Positions 1 through 35,800 of a stretch of 64,000 bases of DNA are shown here, piece by piece. This DNA comes from Myxocyprinus asiaticus. Taxonomy: Eukaryota > Chordata > Actinopteri > Cypriniformes > Catostomidae. The DNA lies in the NCBI RefSeq assembly GCF_019703515.2, contig NC_059362.1, forward strand, positions 23,496,826-23,560,825, read 5' to 3'. How positions within the stretch are numbered: the first letter of the stretch is position 1; the number at the start of each line of letters is the position of its first letter. A program made the translations under genes and the position numbers. The notes beneath the pieces are model-generated. The model did not search any database. It was not told where the DNA came from and was given only the letters and a program-made list of their open reading frames with translations.

Positions 1-1
1 T

Positions 2-22806
<22,805 letters not shown>

Positions 22807-24530
22807 GAGGTTCAACAGATCCAGACTGGGTCAGAGTGGGAGAGCAAGAACTGAACTCTCTTCCTTGGCCCAGAAAGAGGCCGGGGGTGTAGAAAGGGTT
22901 TGGGGATCCATGTAGACTTCACCTCAAAGGGCTAAAGAATGTGTGGACATTAGTTACTCAAAACTTAAGGACGTCCCCTTTTTTCACCCTCCCTTTAGTC
23001 TCCTTTCTCAGAAATAGTTCAACTCAACCAAATGTCAAGCTGCAGTCATGCGAAAAAGTACGAAGGACGGAATTGGTCAAGAACCATTCGTAGGAGGGAC
23101 ACTGGGCGATAATGATGCTAAATTTGATGCTTTTTGGCGGAATGACCTATGACCTCTGTGTGGTGTCCTTAGAAGAATCGGTATCCATCTGCCCCACTAT
23201 GCACTGGGGTTTGGTGACCTGGAACATTATTGGAATCATAGGCATTGCGTTCATGGTGTAGAACGGCTGGATTGGCAAGAGATTTGTCAATCACAAAGAG
23301 ACAAAGTTTTCAAAAGCATGCTTGAAAGAGAAAAGCCTGCAACAAATATTTTTTTGAGAAATTTATTTTTTAACAGTCTTAGGTTGTAAATGTTAAGATA
23401 TTTAACATGTAATTGTAAGCTGGGGGCTGTACCCTCTGTGTAAAGAGAGGTTTATCTGTTTAACTTTATTGACCTTTTTTGGGACGAACTTTAAGCTTTC
23501 ACTGGGATGCTCTTACAAACCCCTTAATCTATTACCAAATAAGTAGCTGCCTGTAGAAAACCATAGTCTCTTGTGTAAGTGTGTGCGAAGAAGTGTGTGT
23601 GAGTGTTTGACATAGTCTGATATTTGCACACACGATCTCTCTCAAACATGCACGTTAACAAATTGAGATGCACAGGTGAAGTGCAAACTGGCTGAAACTC
23701 ATGGAAATATCAATAACTTATTTTACTCTGTATAAATTTTAGAAAATGTATAGTGTAAAAGCAGTATTTTTCCCTTGTACATTTGTGTAATGCACTGTTC
23801 AATCAGAGAGAGTTCAGTATAGAGTAAAGACTAATGCAAAAAATAGATAGTTGAATAGCTTGTAAGTCACTGACTACCCTCTCCTTTATAATAATATGCC
23901 ACCTTAATCTTCTACATTTTCCAAAAAAATTTGCTAGGCTGAGGTCAGAGGTCAGTCATCTGTTCTTTCCTCTGTGACGGTTTCCGTTTCGCTCAGCTGA
24001 GCTTTGCCATATGCATTCCTTTAATACCCACTGTGATCTCCATGTTGGCCCAAAGTCCCCCACAGAGGCCACACTCGAGCCCCTGGTGTGGGGAAACTGG
24101 GGCTTTGTGTTTGTCCATGTTGGCTCTGTCTTATCCCTACACTCAGGGCTGCACTGAGGGTTTGTGGGCTCTGCGATGCTTCTGAAAGGCACTGCGCTTT
24201 GCTTGCTGAGCTCCAAGGGTGGTGGAGCAATGGGGGGGGGGGGGGGAGTGGGTGTAACGTTTAATTTTACATGGCACATTGAAAAATAACATATGTTCAC
24301 TGTATTCATTCCTCTCAGAGAACTCTTCTGTTGCTTATTTGGTACATTTTGAATGCTGTTCTTAATTATTTAATGGATATATTATTTACCTGGAAGAAAA
24401 TACATAGTTTTTATCTAGAGGTGCATTATCAGATTTTTTTTTTTCCCCCCTCACATTTCTTTCTGGTTTGTCTTTGTTGGTTATCTGATTTACCCTGTAC
24501 TGTTAAATAAAAACCTGATAAGCAACACTG
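22807..24530 (+). other. fryl: fryl 3' untranslated region
   Basis: Mostly free of recognisable repeats, unlike the introns. It ends with a polyadenylation signal AATAAA at 24506-24511. A G-run lies at 24231-24247. The - strand frame at 23956-24309 is not protein-like and is treated as chance. Confidence 0.7.
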
Positions 24531-24576
24531 TCTTTTGTCAGTTAATTAGTTTTACTCAATTGTTTGTTGTAGATAA

Positions 24577-26129
24577 TAGGGCTGGGTATTGATACAGATT
24601 TCTCTATTCGATTCCTATTCACAAGCTCTTGATTCAATATCAATTCATATGGGTGTATAAAAGAGACATTATTCAATGACAAATAGGTCACGTGGATAAT
24701 TTTAGACACAGAGTCAAACCAAACTTGCTCTCAACACACAGTGAAAGGATCTCTGAATAATTCACCACTATACTACACAATCACTGGTGAGTGAAATCTT
24801 AACATTTACCAGCCAGTTGCCAAATATACTGTATACATTTTAGTCGTATATTGCGAAATTTGGTTGCAAATGTGAGCGATTTCCTCATTACAGTGAGGGG
24901 ATAAAGTGAACAACATTTATCTCGTTACAATGGCACCTGTCAAGAGGTGGGATACATTAGGCAGCAAGTGAAGTCAGTTCTTGAATTTCATGTGTTGGAA
25001 GCAAGAAAAATGGGCAAGTGTAAGGATCTAAGCGACTTTGACAAGGGCCAAATTGTGATGGCTAGACGACTGGGTTAGAGCATCTCCAAAACGGCAGGTC
25101 TTGTGGGGTGTTCCCAGTATGCAGTGGTTAGTACCTACAAAAAGTGGTCCAAGGAAGGTAAACCGGTGACAGGCTCATTGATGCACGTGGGGAGCGAAGG
25201 CTTGTCCGTCTGGTCCGATCCCACAGAAGAGCTACTGTAGCACAAATTGCTGAAGAACTTAATGCTGGCCATGATAGAAAGGTGTCGGAACACACAGTGC
25301 ATTGCTGTGTATGGGGCTGCGTAGCCGCAGACCGGTCAGAGTGCCCATGCTGATCCCTGTCCACCGCCGAAAGTGCCTACATTGGGCATGTGAGCATCAG
25401 AACTGGACCATGGAGCAATGGAAGAAGGTGGCCTGGTCTGATGAATCACATTTTCTTTTAGATCATGTGGACTGCCGGGTGTGTGCGCGTCATTTACCTG
25501 GGGAAGAGATGGTAGCAGAATGCACTATGGGAAGAAGGCAGGCCGGGGGAGGCAGTGTGATGCTCTGGGCAATGTTCTGCCGGGAAATCTTGGGTCCTGG
25601 CATTCATGTGGATGTCAATTTGACACGTGTCACCTCAACTTCCTAAAGATTATTGCAGACCACATACATCCCTTCATGGCAACGATATTCCCTGATGGCA
25701 GTGTCCTCCTCCAGAAGGATAATGCGCCCTGCCCCATTGCAAAAATTACACCAGAATAGTTTGAGGAACATGACAAAGAGTTCAAGGTGTTGAATTGGCC
25801 TCCAAATTCCCCAGACCTCAATCCAACTGAGCATCTATGGGATGTGCTGGACCAAAAAGTCTGATCCATGGAGGCCCCACCTCGCAACTTACAGGACTTG
25901 AAGGATATGCTGCTAACATGCCAGATACCACAGGACACTTTCAGAGGTCTTCTGGAGTTCATGCCTGTCAGAGCTGTTTTGGCAGCACGAGGGGGACCTA
26001 CATGATATTAGGCAGGTGGTTTTAATGTTGTGGCTGATCAGTGGAGTAAAAATATTGGGTTCAAGAACCGAAATCGTTCAAATGAAGATCAGGATGCACG
26101 GGAAAATAGATTTTTTTCACCCATTCCTT
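24577..26129. mobile_element. hAT-type element interrupted by a Tc1 element, copy 1
   Basis: Starts TAGGGCTGGGTATTGATACAG and is collinear with 46912-48512 (shared stretches: ATTCATATGGGT, ACACAGTGAAAGGATCTC, AAATTTGGTTGCAAATGTGA). The right terminus (ACCCATTCCTT) is decayed. A Tc1 transposon occupies 24903-26043. Confidence 0.7.
24903..26043 (+). mobile_element. Tc1/mariner element, DD36E-like, + strand, left end truncated
   Basis: The right end AATGTTGTGGCTGATCAGTG equals that of 19486-20693; the outer left terminus is missing. Transposase fragments on the + strand: LSDFDKGQIVMARRLG from ~25030, GGSVMLWAMFCREILGPG (~25550), LQKDNAPC (second Asp, ~25715), PTEHLWDVLDQK (Glu, ~25825). Several stops and a frameshift make it inactive. 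It is nested in the hAT element at 24577-26129. Confidence 0.85.
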
Positions 26130-26983
26130 GTAGTGTTTTATACAATATGCATTAGGAAGAAATAATCTTATTTCTGTTATAGGTTTTGTAGTAGTCAGTG
26201 TTTATCTTTGTCTGGCAAACTACACACAGGAGGTATATTTTGCATTCATTGTTATTTTTTTATGGCCCATAATTAGTGACAAAAGACTACTACTGTGAAA
26301 ATATCTTGGACATTTTCTTCAGCTGTTTCTAATCTTAAACTTGAAAGTGTTAATTACTTTTGCAATTGTTCATCTGAAGTATCCTCTTATTTAATCAGGA
26401 AGACTAACCCACACCTGTAATGCAGCCAACAATCTCAATTGAAATATGAAATGCATTTAGGCAAATTTTGCATTAGCTTCATAATTGATAGGTTAGGAAT
26501 ATACTACATTAAACTTAAGTTTAAATATATACACAGAATACCTGGATGACCTTTATGTGCAGTCATGGGAGCTTACTGTATCCTGCAACGCACTCCATTT
26601 CCAGTGTGAAGGATAAACCTGAACTAACCTCTACTGCAATTGACAGCTTTTTCTTGATTATTTGATGTTGACATTCTTTAAAATCAAACATTTCAAAGAT
26701 AATAACTGGACTTAAATTTAACATGCAATGTGATAGTCATGACACTTTTATATGGTTTAAAACTGTGGAATAAGGACGTCACTTACCATTTAAAAGACAG
26801 TATACATACAATAGTCAGCAAGCATGAAGGCGGTATTTCATTTCAATGCAAACCTCAAACTACACACAAGATTGTCATTTTCTGGAAAACCAAGCTGGAG
26901 TGTGACAATGGTTCACAACCAGATTTGAGGACGCAAGGTGTTCTTGTTAGGGTGTAAGGAAAACATCCCTTTGCCCTTCCAGT
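26130..26983. other. intergenic DNA between fryl and zar1 3' ends
   Basis: AT-rich; no gene, RNA or clear repeat recognised. Confidence 0.5.
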
Positions 26984-27600
26984 GAAAGGGACCGTTCACC
27001 CAAAAAAACTACTTTACTCACCCTCATGCAATCCCAGATGTGTAGGACTTTCTTCTACAAATGAAAATTTCTAGAATATCTCAGTTGATCCTCACAATGC
27101 AAGTGAATGGGTACCAAACTTTTGAAGCTCCAAAAAGGACATAAAAGGCATCATAAATGTAATCCATACAACTCATGGTTAAATCCATATCTTCAAAAGC
27201 TATACAAGTGGGTGAGAAATGGATCAATATTCAAGTCCTTTTACTCCCTGCACAGTAGGCTGCAATATGCACAAATGCAAAAATCACCATAAGGGACTGT
27301 GACGGGGATTTATAGTTAAAATTGATCAGTTTCTCACCCACACTATCACTTTTGAAAATATGGATTTAACCATAAGTTGCACAGTAAGGATAACTTTTAT
27401 GCTGCCTTTGTGCTCTTTGGATCCAAGTTTTGGTCACCATTTACTTGCATTGGAAGGACCTACAGAGCTGAAGTATTCTAAAAATCTTTGTTTGGGTTCA
27501 GTAGAAGTAATATCTGGTATTCACACGCATCAGCCTTCACTTCATACAAAACCCATGATGTACTGCCCTCCACACAAAAGACTCATGGCTTCAGATGTGC
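26984..27600. mobile_element. TTAA-type MITE, degraded
   Basis: GAAAGGGACCGTTCACCC at the left, then TCACCCTCATGC, CCCAGATGTGTAGGACTT, ATTTCTAGAATATCTCAG and the inverted half from 27330 (CAGTTTCTCACCCACACTATC ... AAAAATCTTTGTTTGGGTTCAG). The right terminus is unclear. Confidence 0.6.
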
Positions 27601-27613
27601 TAGTAATTGCCAT

Positions 27614-27619
27614 TTTATT
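27614..27619 (-). terminator. zar1: candidate zar1 polyadenylation signal
   Basis: AATAAA on the - strand, about 160 nt after the zar1 stop. It lies at the edge of a MITE; not confirmed. Confidence 0.4.
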
Positions 27620-27776
27620 TCTTTTCAGAACTGGTACCTTCAGTTTAAGTGCAAATTAAAGCAAACAAAAAGTAAATGAGACTGGTGACCGATGGGCCGG
27701 TTTCATCAGTGCAGTCTAGGAGCAAAGACTACAGAAGTGGACATTCCAGCTAGGCAACAACCAAGTCAAAGATGTG

Positions 27777-28390
27777 CTAGATGATGTATTTGAAGCTGAA
27801 TGTGCTGTCACAGGAGAGCCGCTTGCCTTTGCAGCGGCCACAGAGATCCTGCCGGTGAGGTCTTTTTGGGTCCACATGACGTGATGTTACAGAACACGTG
27901 CAGCGGGTCTTCTTGCAAGTCTGAAAGAGATGGAGTTTTGTAATGATTTGTTACTGCAGAGGCACAACGGAAAATTAGCTCTATGGTTCTCAAACTGGCT
28001 ACTTTTACAGTTTTGCTAAGACAAAGCTAAATTTGTCTAACACAAACTAGGTGGGGTAAATTGGGTCTAGAAGGGCTGGTTTACCTGACAGGTTATGTCC
28101 TCAACGCGGTATGGATTAAATGACTTCTGACATGTTCTGCAAAACTGCTTGAAATACACCTGTAAATGAGACCATACAGGTTGAATCACTTTTTAAAGTG
28201 GGCATTTACAACACTTCAGATTATATGGAGAAAAACAATCCGCATTTAAAGCTTAAATGCATTACATGGCTTGATCTGCAAGGGTGACATCAAATACCTT
28301 GTTTGTGCCTTGGACGCACCACACATAAGCACTTTCCCAGCGCAGGTTGCAGTCTTTGCAGTGATAGTAGCCGTACTTCTGCTCCAGAAA
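27777..28390 (-). CDS. zar1: zar1 exons 2-4: zinc-binding cysteine-rich domain
   Basis: Exon 2 (28390-28298) gives GYYHCKDC and YVWC; exon 3 (28159-28085) gives FCRTC and ITC; exon 4 (27920-27777) gives TCKKTRCTC, DLCGRC and LSC. The paired C-x(2)-C spacings form the atypical PHD/FYVE-like zinc fingers that bind RNA in Zar proteins. No Cys appears lost, so the domain looks functional. Confidence 0.92.
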
Positions 28391-29928
28391 CTGCATTAAA
28401 AGAAAAGATGTTAGGCATTATGTTAGTCGGTCACCATTAGGGTTGCCACCTTGGCCCTGTAAAATTCCTGGACACCTGAACAATGATAAAAAAAAATTGC
28501 TGGCCATCATACAAGAAATAAAACACTTATGATTGTGTACACCTTGTTTGATATGGAAATTACTGCATATAGCATAATTCAAACAACAATACTCCTATTT
28601 TAGCCTATTTTTAAGACACGCTCACCAATTTCATATTGTTCCATTAAAATGAGTAATTGACAATTAAATTAATTTGATACATTTGTAAGTCACATTCAAT
28701 TTGATGGAAAGTATGAAACCAAAATGAAAAGGCCTTTTCCCTTCATTTTTTTGAGTGTTGGCCATTATTAATGTTCTGGAAAACATGTCCAAAAGAGGTA
28801 AAGCATTATAGTAATTGTTCATAAGTGAACAATTAGAATTCTGAACAAACTAGTTCATTCAAATTCATCCAAATTTCTTAAGATTCATGAGAATGCGTTT
28901 GACTCTCCTCCTTACATAGTGTGCTTATAATCAGTGGTTCACATGTGAGAATGGGTCCGGAAAATACTGAAATTCCGGGACACTTTAGGTCCTGAAATGG
29001 GAATTACATTTTTCCAGACAGATGGCCAAAATCCAGGACGAGCCTGGAAAATCCTGGACAGGTGGCAACCCTAGTCACTTTTCACTTTCATTGCATCAAT
29101 TTGTCATGCAATGAAAGGGATTGGTGACTGAGATAAACAATCTTTTGTTCCACGAAGTCAGCCATACGGGTTAGGAACAACATGAGGATGAGTAAATGAC
29201 AATGTTCATTTTTGGGCGAACTATCCCTTTAAGAACGCTTTTCACGAGAACCGATAATTTCTCACCTGAAATCTTACTCGAGCCTTGAATTTTGGTTCGT
29301 CTTGTCCGGTTTTTACAGGCTCACATCGGTTTCCCTCATTCGTTTCTGTCTGTTTTGCATCTTCATTTTTCTCGGGACTAAGCGTTTTCTTGGACTTCTC
29401 TTCGTTCACGTCTCTCTCAGGACTTTCAACCTTCTCAGCACTGTCCACCTTCTCCGAGTCCTCAGGCTCCGTATCCTCTTCGTCGTCGTCCTTAATGAGA
29501 GACACTAGTCTCCTGGACGCGACAGGAGAATATACGGCTTGAATGCGCGGGAACCGGACGCCTCCGCTGACAGGGCTCCCGGGTGTCTGGACCTCCTGTC
29601 GCCTCTGGCGCAGGGCCTCGCGCTTCTGGGCCAAAAGTGTGCGCGGACCCAGAGAGCACTGGACGGACGCGTCGGTCTTCGGGTTGACTTGCACGCTGAT
29701 GTCTTTAGTGTTGGCTTTTCTCAGACGCGGGGTGAGGTTCGGGTTGATCTGAGACAGAATGGACTTCAGCTGCGCCCTGTCGTGGTTGTCGAAGTAGGTC
29801 TCACCCTCCCCGTAATTGGCAAAGTAAGCTTTCTGTCTCCAGCCCTTGAATTTGGGATATTTGTAGGAATAAGGGTTGTAAGAGGAGTAAATATAGTTGT
29901 CGACTGTCTCGTTACCATACCTAGCCAT
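27777..29928 (-). CDS. zar1: zygote arrest protein 1 (Zar1), complete
   Basis: Zar1 is an oocyte RNA-binding protein that represses and stores maternal mRNA and is needed for oocyte maturation or the egg-to-embryo transition. Four exons on the - strand: 29928-29266, 28390-28298, 28159-28085, 27920-27777 (stop TAG 27779-27777); all junctions are GT..AG and phase 0. Product 324 aa. N-terminus MARYGNETVDNYIYSSYNPYSYKYPKFKGW is followed by a conserved LKSILSQINPNLTPRLRKAN block, an acidic Glu/Asp/Lys-rich linker (~residues 175-210), and a Cys-rich C-terminus built from exons 2-4. The length and both conserved ends fit fish Zar1 (~330 aa). Position between slc10a4 and fryl separates it from the paralogue zar1l. 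Start chosen because MARYGNE matches family starts; the frame is open upstream to 30057. Confidence 0.95.
28438..29073. mobile_element. hAT-type MITE in zar1 intron 1
   Basis: Termini TAGGGTTGCCACCT and AGGTGGCAACCCTA are inverted repeats (14 bp perfect). The flanks GTCACCAT and GTCACTTT agree at 6 of 8. It is inserted in an older TTAA-type MITE, whose right end is at 29074-29233. Confidence 0.78.
29074..29233. repeat. TTAA-ended MITE, right part
   Basis: Ends ATTTTTGGGCGAACTATCCCTTTAA 33 bp from the zar1 exon 1 donor. Its left part seems to lie before 28437 (TTAGGCATTATGTTAGTCGG). Confidence 0.65.
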
Positions 29929-29963
29929 TTTTCGCTTAGCCAATTGTGGCAACGGACTGTAGC

Positions 29964-30020
29964 AGTTTAAATAGGCAAAGGAAAGCAAATTAAGGTCAGG
30001 TGTGTAATTAGGTGCAATTA
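29964..30020 (-). promoter_or_regulatory. zar1: candidate zar1 core promoter with TATA-like and homeodomain (NOBOX-type) sites
   Basis: On the - strand, CTATTTAAAC (29973-29964) lies about 40 bp before the ATG, and TTAATTGCACCTAATTACAC (30020-30001) gives two TAATT[GA]-type homeodomain sites. NOBOX, an oocyte homeodomain factor, binds TAATTG/A motifs and is reported to drive oocyte genes. The implied 5' UTR is very short, so the TATA assignment is uncertain. Confidence 0.35.
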
Positions 30021-30033
30021 AGAGTTGACTGAA

Positions 30034-30695
30034 AAATTCCGAATATTCTGGGTTCAATACAAGTTAAGCTCAATCGACAACATTTGTGGAAGCTGATTAC
30101 CACAAATATTTATTTTTACTTGCCCATCCTTTTCTTTAAAAAAAGCAAAAAATTCTGGGTTACAGTGAGGCACTTACAATGAAAGTGAATGGGACCAATC
30201 AGTAAACATTAAACTACTCACTGTTTCAAAAGTATAGCCACAAGACATAACTAATGTGTTTGTTAAAATGATTTTAGTGCGAAAAAATCACCTACTAACC
30301 TTTTCTGTGTAAAGTTATAGCCAATTTTACAATTTTGTTGACAATGTAATGTCAACAAACCCTAAAATGACTGTAAAAATGACTATTTAAACAACGTTAC
30401 AGCTCAAATAATACATGAGTTTTATAGTCAGGAGTTCTCTTTTAGAGAAGAAATAATGTAAGTGCTTTTATAAAATTATACGCTTCACATCTCTGCCTTT
30501 AAATCATCCAAAAATTGGCCCCATTCACTTCCATTGTAAGTGCCTCACTGTGACCTCGATTTTTTTTTTATTTTTATTTTTTTTTTAAGAAAACAAGGGG
30601 ACAAGTCGAAATAGTTTTTTGTGGTAATCAACATTATGCCACAAACACTGTCGATTGAGCTTAATTTGTATTGAACCTGGAATATTCCTTCAAGG
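30034..30695. mobile_element. long-inverted-repeat MITE upstream of zar1
   Basis: The left arm (GAATATTCTGGGTTCAATAC, AAGCTCAATCGACA, TTTGTGG, GATTACCACAAA, CAGTGAGGCACTTACAATG) is repeated in reverse complement on the right (TTGTATTGAACCTGGAATATTCC at the end). The inverted arms span about 150-200 bp each. Its proximal end lies only about 105 bp upstream of the zar1 ATG. Confidence 0.82.
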
Positions 30696-30699
30696 ATTA

Positions 30700-32840
30700 T
30701 TCACACCAAACGGCATTTTTGCGTCCCTCTACGGTAGTTTTCCCGATTGTTTTTGTGGAGCATTTTTGGGAATCATAAGCGCGTGTCGAGTCAGCTAACG
30801 TTCTCTAAAAGTTCTTTCAAACGTATGAACAAACGTTCTTGCAATAACGTTAATAGAACGTTCTTTCAACGTTTTTTGTCTTTGATAAACGTTCTCAAAA
30901 TGCTACCATGATATTTTTTTTATCATACATCGTTAGTGGAACGTTCTTTAAAAATTCCAACATTTTAAAACTTTTTCCAGAAAGTTCCTATAACCAAGAA
31001 AAAAAATGTCTTCGTTGTCCGTTTTGAATGTTCACAGAAAACATACAATTTTACTTTATGTAGATACCCATAAATGCTGTCTACATAGGCGGCACACTAT
31101 AGGTTTCACAACCCAGTCACAGTCTGGCAATTATATCACAATATATTACAAACATTTCTTCAAGAAAGCAAAAAATAATAATCTAAGATGCTTGTTGTAA
31201 ACATTTATTAATCTCGCAGGCGTATATATGTATATATTCTAATAAACAAACAATATTTATATTTCGAATACATAAGTATTGCATGTTTGGTTATTATCAG
31301 AGGGAAATTATCAAATTATAATATTTTTGTAGAATCAATATATCTATTATATTGCCATAGGCTCTTCACCTCCTTTTTTTTCCAAAACCATATCTCACAC
31401 TGGCATGCTCTTGTAGTCTTTGGTATTTGCCACATCATGTTTTCAAAGCAATGTTAAACTCCATCATTTCCCCAGTTTTGGAACCAAAAAGAGACTGACA
31501 GTGGGTTAAGAGTGCAATATAAGACGAAATTAGTCCTGGCATCCTCTGGGTGCACATTAACACAATCAAATAAGCCAGTGTAATCCTTTTACTGAGGTAA
31601 GAGCAGGATTCATTTACAGACAGCAGCATCAATCTATATTAATGGTTTATGATTTGCAGACTTCTGTGACACTCTCAAAGTGTCTTTCACTGTTACATGT
31701 TTTATTTTTTTTTAATTAATTAATGAATGACGAAATTAATGAAGGGTCATTCCATGTCAGCTCAACCAGAGGTCTCTGGCTCAATTTTGTTTTAGATTAA
31801 AAAAAAAAAAATTACTGGTAAAAGATGAACATAAATGATGATGAAAGCAAAAATATTAAATTCCATGGATCAATATTTGCTGATTATTCCATTATTTTGT
31901 AGAGGGGGATGAAAATGACAATTTTCCCTTGTGATTTTGAAGCAAAATTATAGGTAAAAAACCATATATATATATATAAAGTGGCAGCATCATAATTGTA
32001 TTTTATTATTTTTTTACTATCACTAAAATCAGTTGACTCCAGCATCCTTTTTTGCATTATATGTTATATGACACTTTTGTATATTGGACTATTTTTTTTT
32101 TTTTTTTTTTATTTATTTATATATATTTTTTTGTGAATACATAAAGATGCATTTCTAGTTTCAACATTAATTGTACTTCAGACCTTTGATCTGTTGGACA
32201 AGAAAAACTAGCCCATTTATCAGGGATTTAACCATAAATGCCTTTTTAAAAAAAGGGTTTTTCACCATTTTTTGACACACCGCTGGCTTATAATGCAACA
32301 AGGGGAGCTAAAATATCACATATAGCCATCTATGTGTAAAAATAAAATAATGCTGGACACCTTTCTACGATTTTTAATTAATTTTTTTAATTTATTTTTT
32401 ATTTTTTGACCTGTAGTTTAAAAAAGAGATCGTTACTAAGCTATTTTGTGTCTAAAGACCTATTACCATTCTGTTTATAATTATTTGAGAAATCTTTCCC
32501 AGCATTTGCTTTTAAATTTGGCATTATAATTTATACTGATGTAAGAAAATGCCATTGAATGGTAGGCCTACTAGCTGCATATTTCTAATCTGCATGAACA
32601 TCAAGTTTACCATCTTGGTAATATCTGACTTGGATCCTTAACTTTAATATTGCTGTGTGATGGCATGACATTAGTTTCCATTATGACAATCTTGCATTAT
32701 TTTTTGGCACATATTAGTTAGAATGCTGTGAGTGAGTAGTTAGAAATTCAACAGTGAGTGATGACATGAATAATTCTTAATGTAAATACATATCACACAG
32801 GTTCATTGTACATAGTGAGTACCAAGTCAGTTGTTTTTGC
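30700..32840. other. intergenic DNA between zar1 and slc10a4
   Basis: AT-rich with A/T homopolymers. 30790-30970 has repeated AACGTTCT/AGAACGTT motifs, a common fish low-copy repeat also seen near 34780 and 35680. The part next to 32843 must contain the slc10a4 3' UTR; I could not choose a poly(A) site. Confidence 0.5.
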
Positions 32841-32843
32841 CCC

Positions 32844-35800
32844 TTATACAGGCGTGGGGCTTCCAACAACACCCTGTGACTCTAGCATGATGACATTGGG
32901 GTCGCTCACTGTTACTGCACCATACGTTGAATCAAACGGCACATCTTCTTCCTTCATTCTTTTGTAGCTTATGTTTGTGTCATCATCATCATCCTCCGTT
33001 AGGTCCTGTTTATGTAATACCTCCTTCCTGTACATGCGGTAAACCAGAACGAAGATGCCAGCCTCGGCTGCCTGGAAGAGCGCATAGAGCAGAGGAAACA
33101 TATACATGCCTCCCATCAGCTGTGGCGGGAATGCCAGCTTCAAGATGGCAGTGCAGAGCTGCACATTCTGGCAGCCAGTCTCTAAAGACACTGTCCTTCG
33201 GCTGTTGGGAGGGAGATCAAAGAGCTTTGCCAGGCCATATCCTGATGCATAGCCGGCCATGGGCATGAACACTGCCACCAGGTAGACTGAGGCAGGGATG
33301 GTGGCCAGCAGCTCTGGTCCCAGCATAGTTCCAGTCATGATAAAAAGCATCAACAGAGTGACCAGGAGAGACCACAAAGACACCTGGAGCAGAGGCACAA
33401 AGCACAGGTAAACACAGCGACCTTCCAAAACACCCAGTACATTGTTAGACATAACCCTGGTCAAGAGGAACTGGTGAGACAATTACTTTGGTTACAAGAC
33501 TGAGCTGGCATCAGTTAGCTGTAAAGGGTTTGCACTATTAAAGCCACCATATATGGCTACAGTGGGAGCAATTACTGTGACATATATATTTATGACCTGG
33601 GGAATTCATTCTGAAAGTAGTGAGAAGCAAAGAGAGTCACATGATGAAACAGTATCATATAAAACACAGCATATATAAGAGAAAAAGAGGAACAGTGACA
33701 ATTCAGCAGCCTACTTTTATCCACTCAAAAGCATCACTCCGTCACACACATCTAGAACCTCCTCCTTTATCTCTTTATCACAAACTCTCTCTCTCACCCC
33801 CACCCCTCCTGCCTTACTCTATCTCACAGTCACCACTGTGCCGTTACCAGGCTGTTCTAAGATAAGCTCAACTGAATGGAGGAACCCATGCGTGCATGTG
33901 ATGTCACCTTGCCCTAAGCAGTCTGGTCTTCTTTTAATGGCCGGACATTGTGAACATTAACGTCGTTGGAAAGAAAACATATGCGGCCCATAACAACCAG
34001 TGATATTTGATGTAAAAACCTAAATAATTTTATATATGCTTGTTTTATTATGATGAAGCTATTCCACTTAAGGCCTACCAGAATATAGTGAATCCTTCAA
34101 ATCAAGTCAACTTGCATTTTTTTTCTTTTTCCTAAAAATTAAAACATTAATGACATGGCTGTGACACTACCCAAGTGCACTCAAAATGTAAACACTGATC
34201 ACATTTTTTTTCTTGGTAAAGTTTCTTTGAGTTACCTTAAGGATGATGTCGGCCGCTCGAGTGTATCTGTGTCTAAGCCAGACCCCGAGTCCGATGGGAA
34301 TAAGCGTGCTGCAGAGGGTGAGAATGATCGCACCAAAGGGGAGCAGGTTTACAACGGGCGTGTTGATCCACGCACGACTGTACATCCACAGACACAGAGG
34401 CATGAGCACGAGTGCTAGGAGAGTGGACGAGATGGTCATGATGATACTGGAAAACAAAACCAACCAGAAGCAATATATTACCAAAGACAGTCAAGAAAGA
34501 GATATTTTTCAGATTTTAACTGACCTTTAATTAGGTATTATGAACTTCATTATAGGTCCTTTTTGTTGACATCAGTGCATTATGTATCATTAACTAGCAA
34601 TGAGTTTGTTCATGTTAATTCATAATGCAGTAACGAATGTCAACATATACAACTTTTCATGTTAAATATGTATTGCAGTGTATGTAAAAATTGACCAAGA
34701 TTAATACAGTAAATGCTGTAAAAGTGTTGATCATTGACAGTTCATGTTTACTTCCCAGCTATCAATTTTTGGTTCCTAGAACGTCTCAGATTGTTCCCAC
34801 AACAGACATTCTAACGTTCTTTTTTGGTTAGCAAGGACTGTTCTCTTTAGGTTTGGAGAATGTTCCCCTAACATTCTCTTAACCTATATATTCCGGTTTC
34901 CTTTCATGCTATACCTCAGTAACAGTGTTGGGTGTAATCCAATTACAAAGTAACTAGTTACTGTAATCTAATTACTTTTAGTCAAAAAAGTAGTGTAATG
35001 CATTACATTTTAAATTCTTGTAATCTGATTACATTTACTCTCTTTCAAATAATTTAATTACTTTTAAGTACACTATAGGGTTATGCTTATTTCTAATATA
35101 CACCGATCAGTCACAACATTAAAAGCACCTGCCTAATATTGTGTAGGTCCCCCTCATGCCACCAAAATAGCGACAACCCGCATCACAGAATAGCATTCTG
35201 AGATGATATTCTTCTCACCACAATTGTACAGAGCGGTTATCTGAGTTACTGTAGACTTTGTCAGTTCAAACCAGTCTGGCCATTCTCTGATGATCTCTCT
35301 TATCAACAAGGCATTTCTGTCCACAAAACTGCCACTCACTGGATGTTTTTTGTTTTTGGCACCATTTGGAGTAAATTCTAGAGACTGTTGTGTGTGAAAA
35401 TCTCAGGAGATCAGCAGTTATAGAAATACTCAAACCAGCCTCTCTGGCACCAACAATCATCCATGCAATTATCTAATCAGCCAATCATGTTGCAGCAGTG
35501 CAGTGCATAAAATCATGCAGATATGGGTCAGGAGCTTCAGTTAATGTTCACATCAACCATCAGAATGGAGAAAAAATTATTTGGATCTCAATGATTTGGA
35601 GCGTGGCATGATTGTTGGTGCCAGAACGGTAGATATTGGTTCGCCAAAAAATAATCAAATGGAAACCATAAGCTAATGTTGGGAGAACGTTCTGTCTTTG
35701 CTGGGTCAAGGTAAATTCAATCTTATTGTAAAGTGTTACCACTCAGTTCACTATGCAAACCTCAGTGCTAGATGCTTTGATGAAATGAGCCTTCGTTTAT

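Noticed and set aside
23956..24309. 117-aa - strand frame
   Set aside because: Lies in the fryl 3' UTR, begins next to a G homopolymer and shows no domain.
29285..29970. Long + strand frames opposite zar1 exon 1
   Set aside because: They mirror the zar1 coding exon; low-complexity Ser/Phe composition is the antisense of its Glu/Lys-rich linker.
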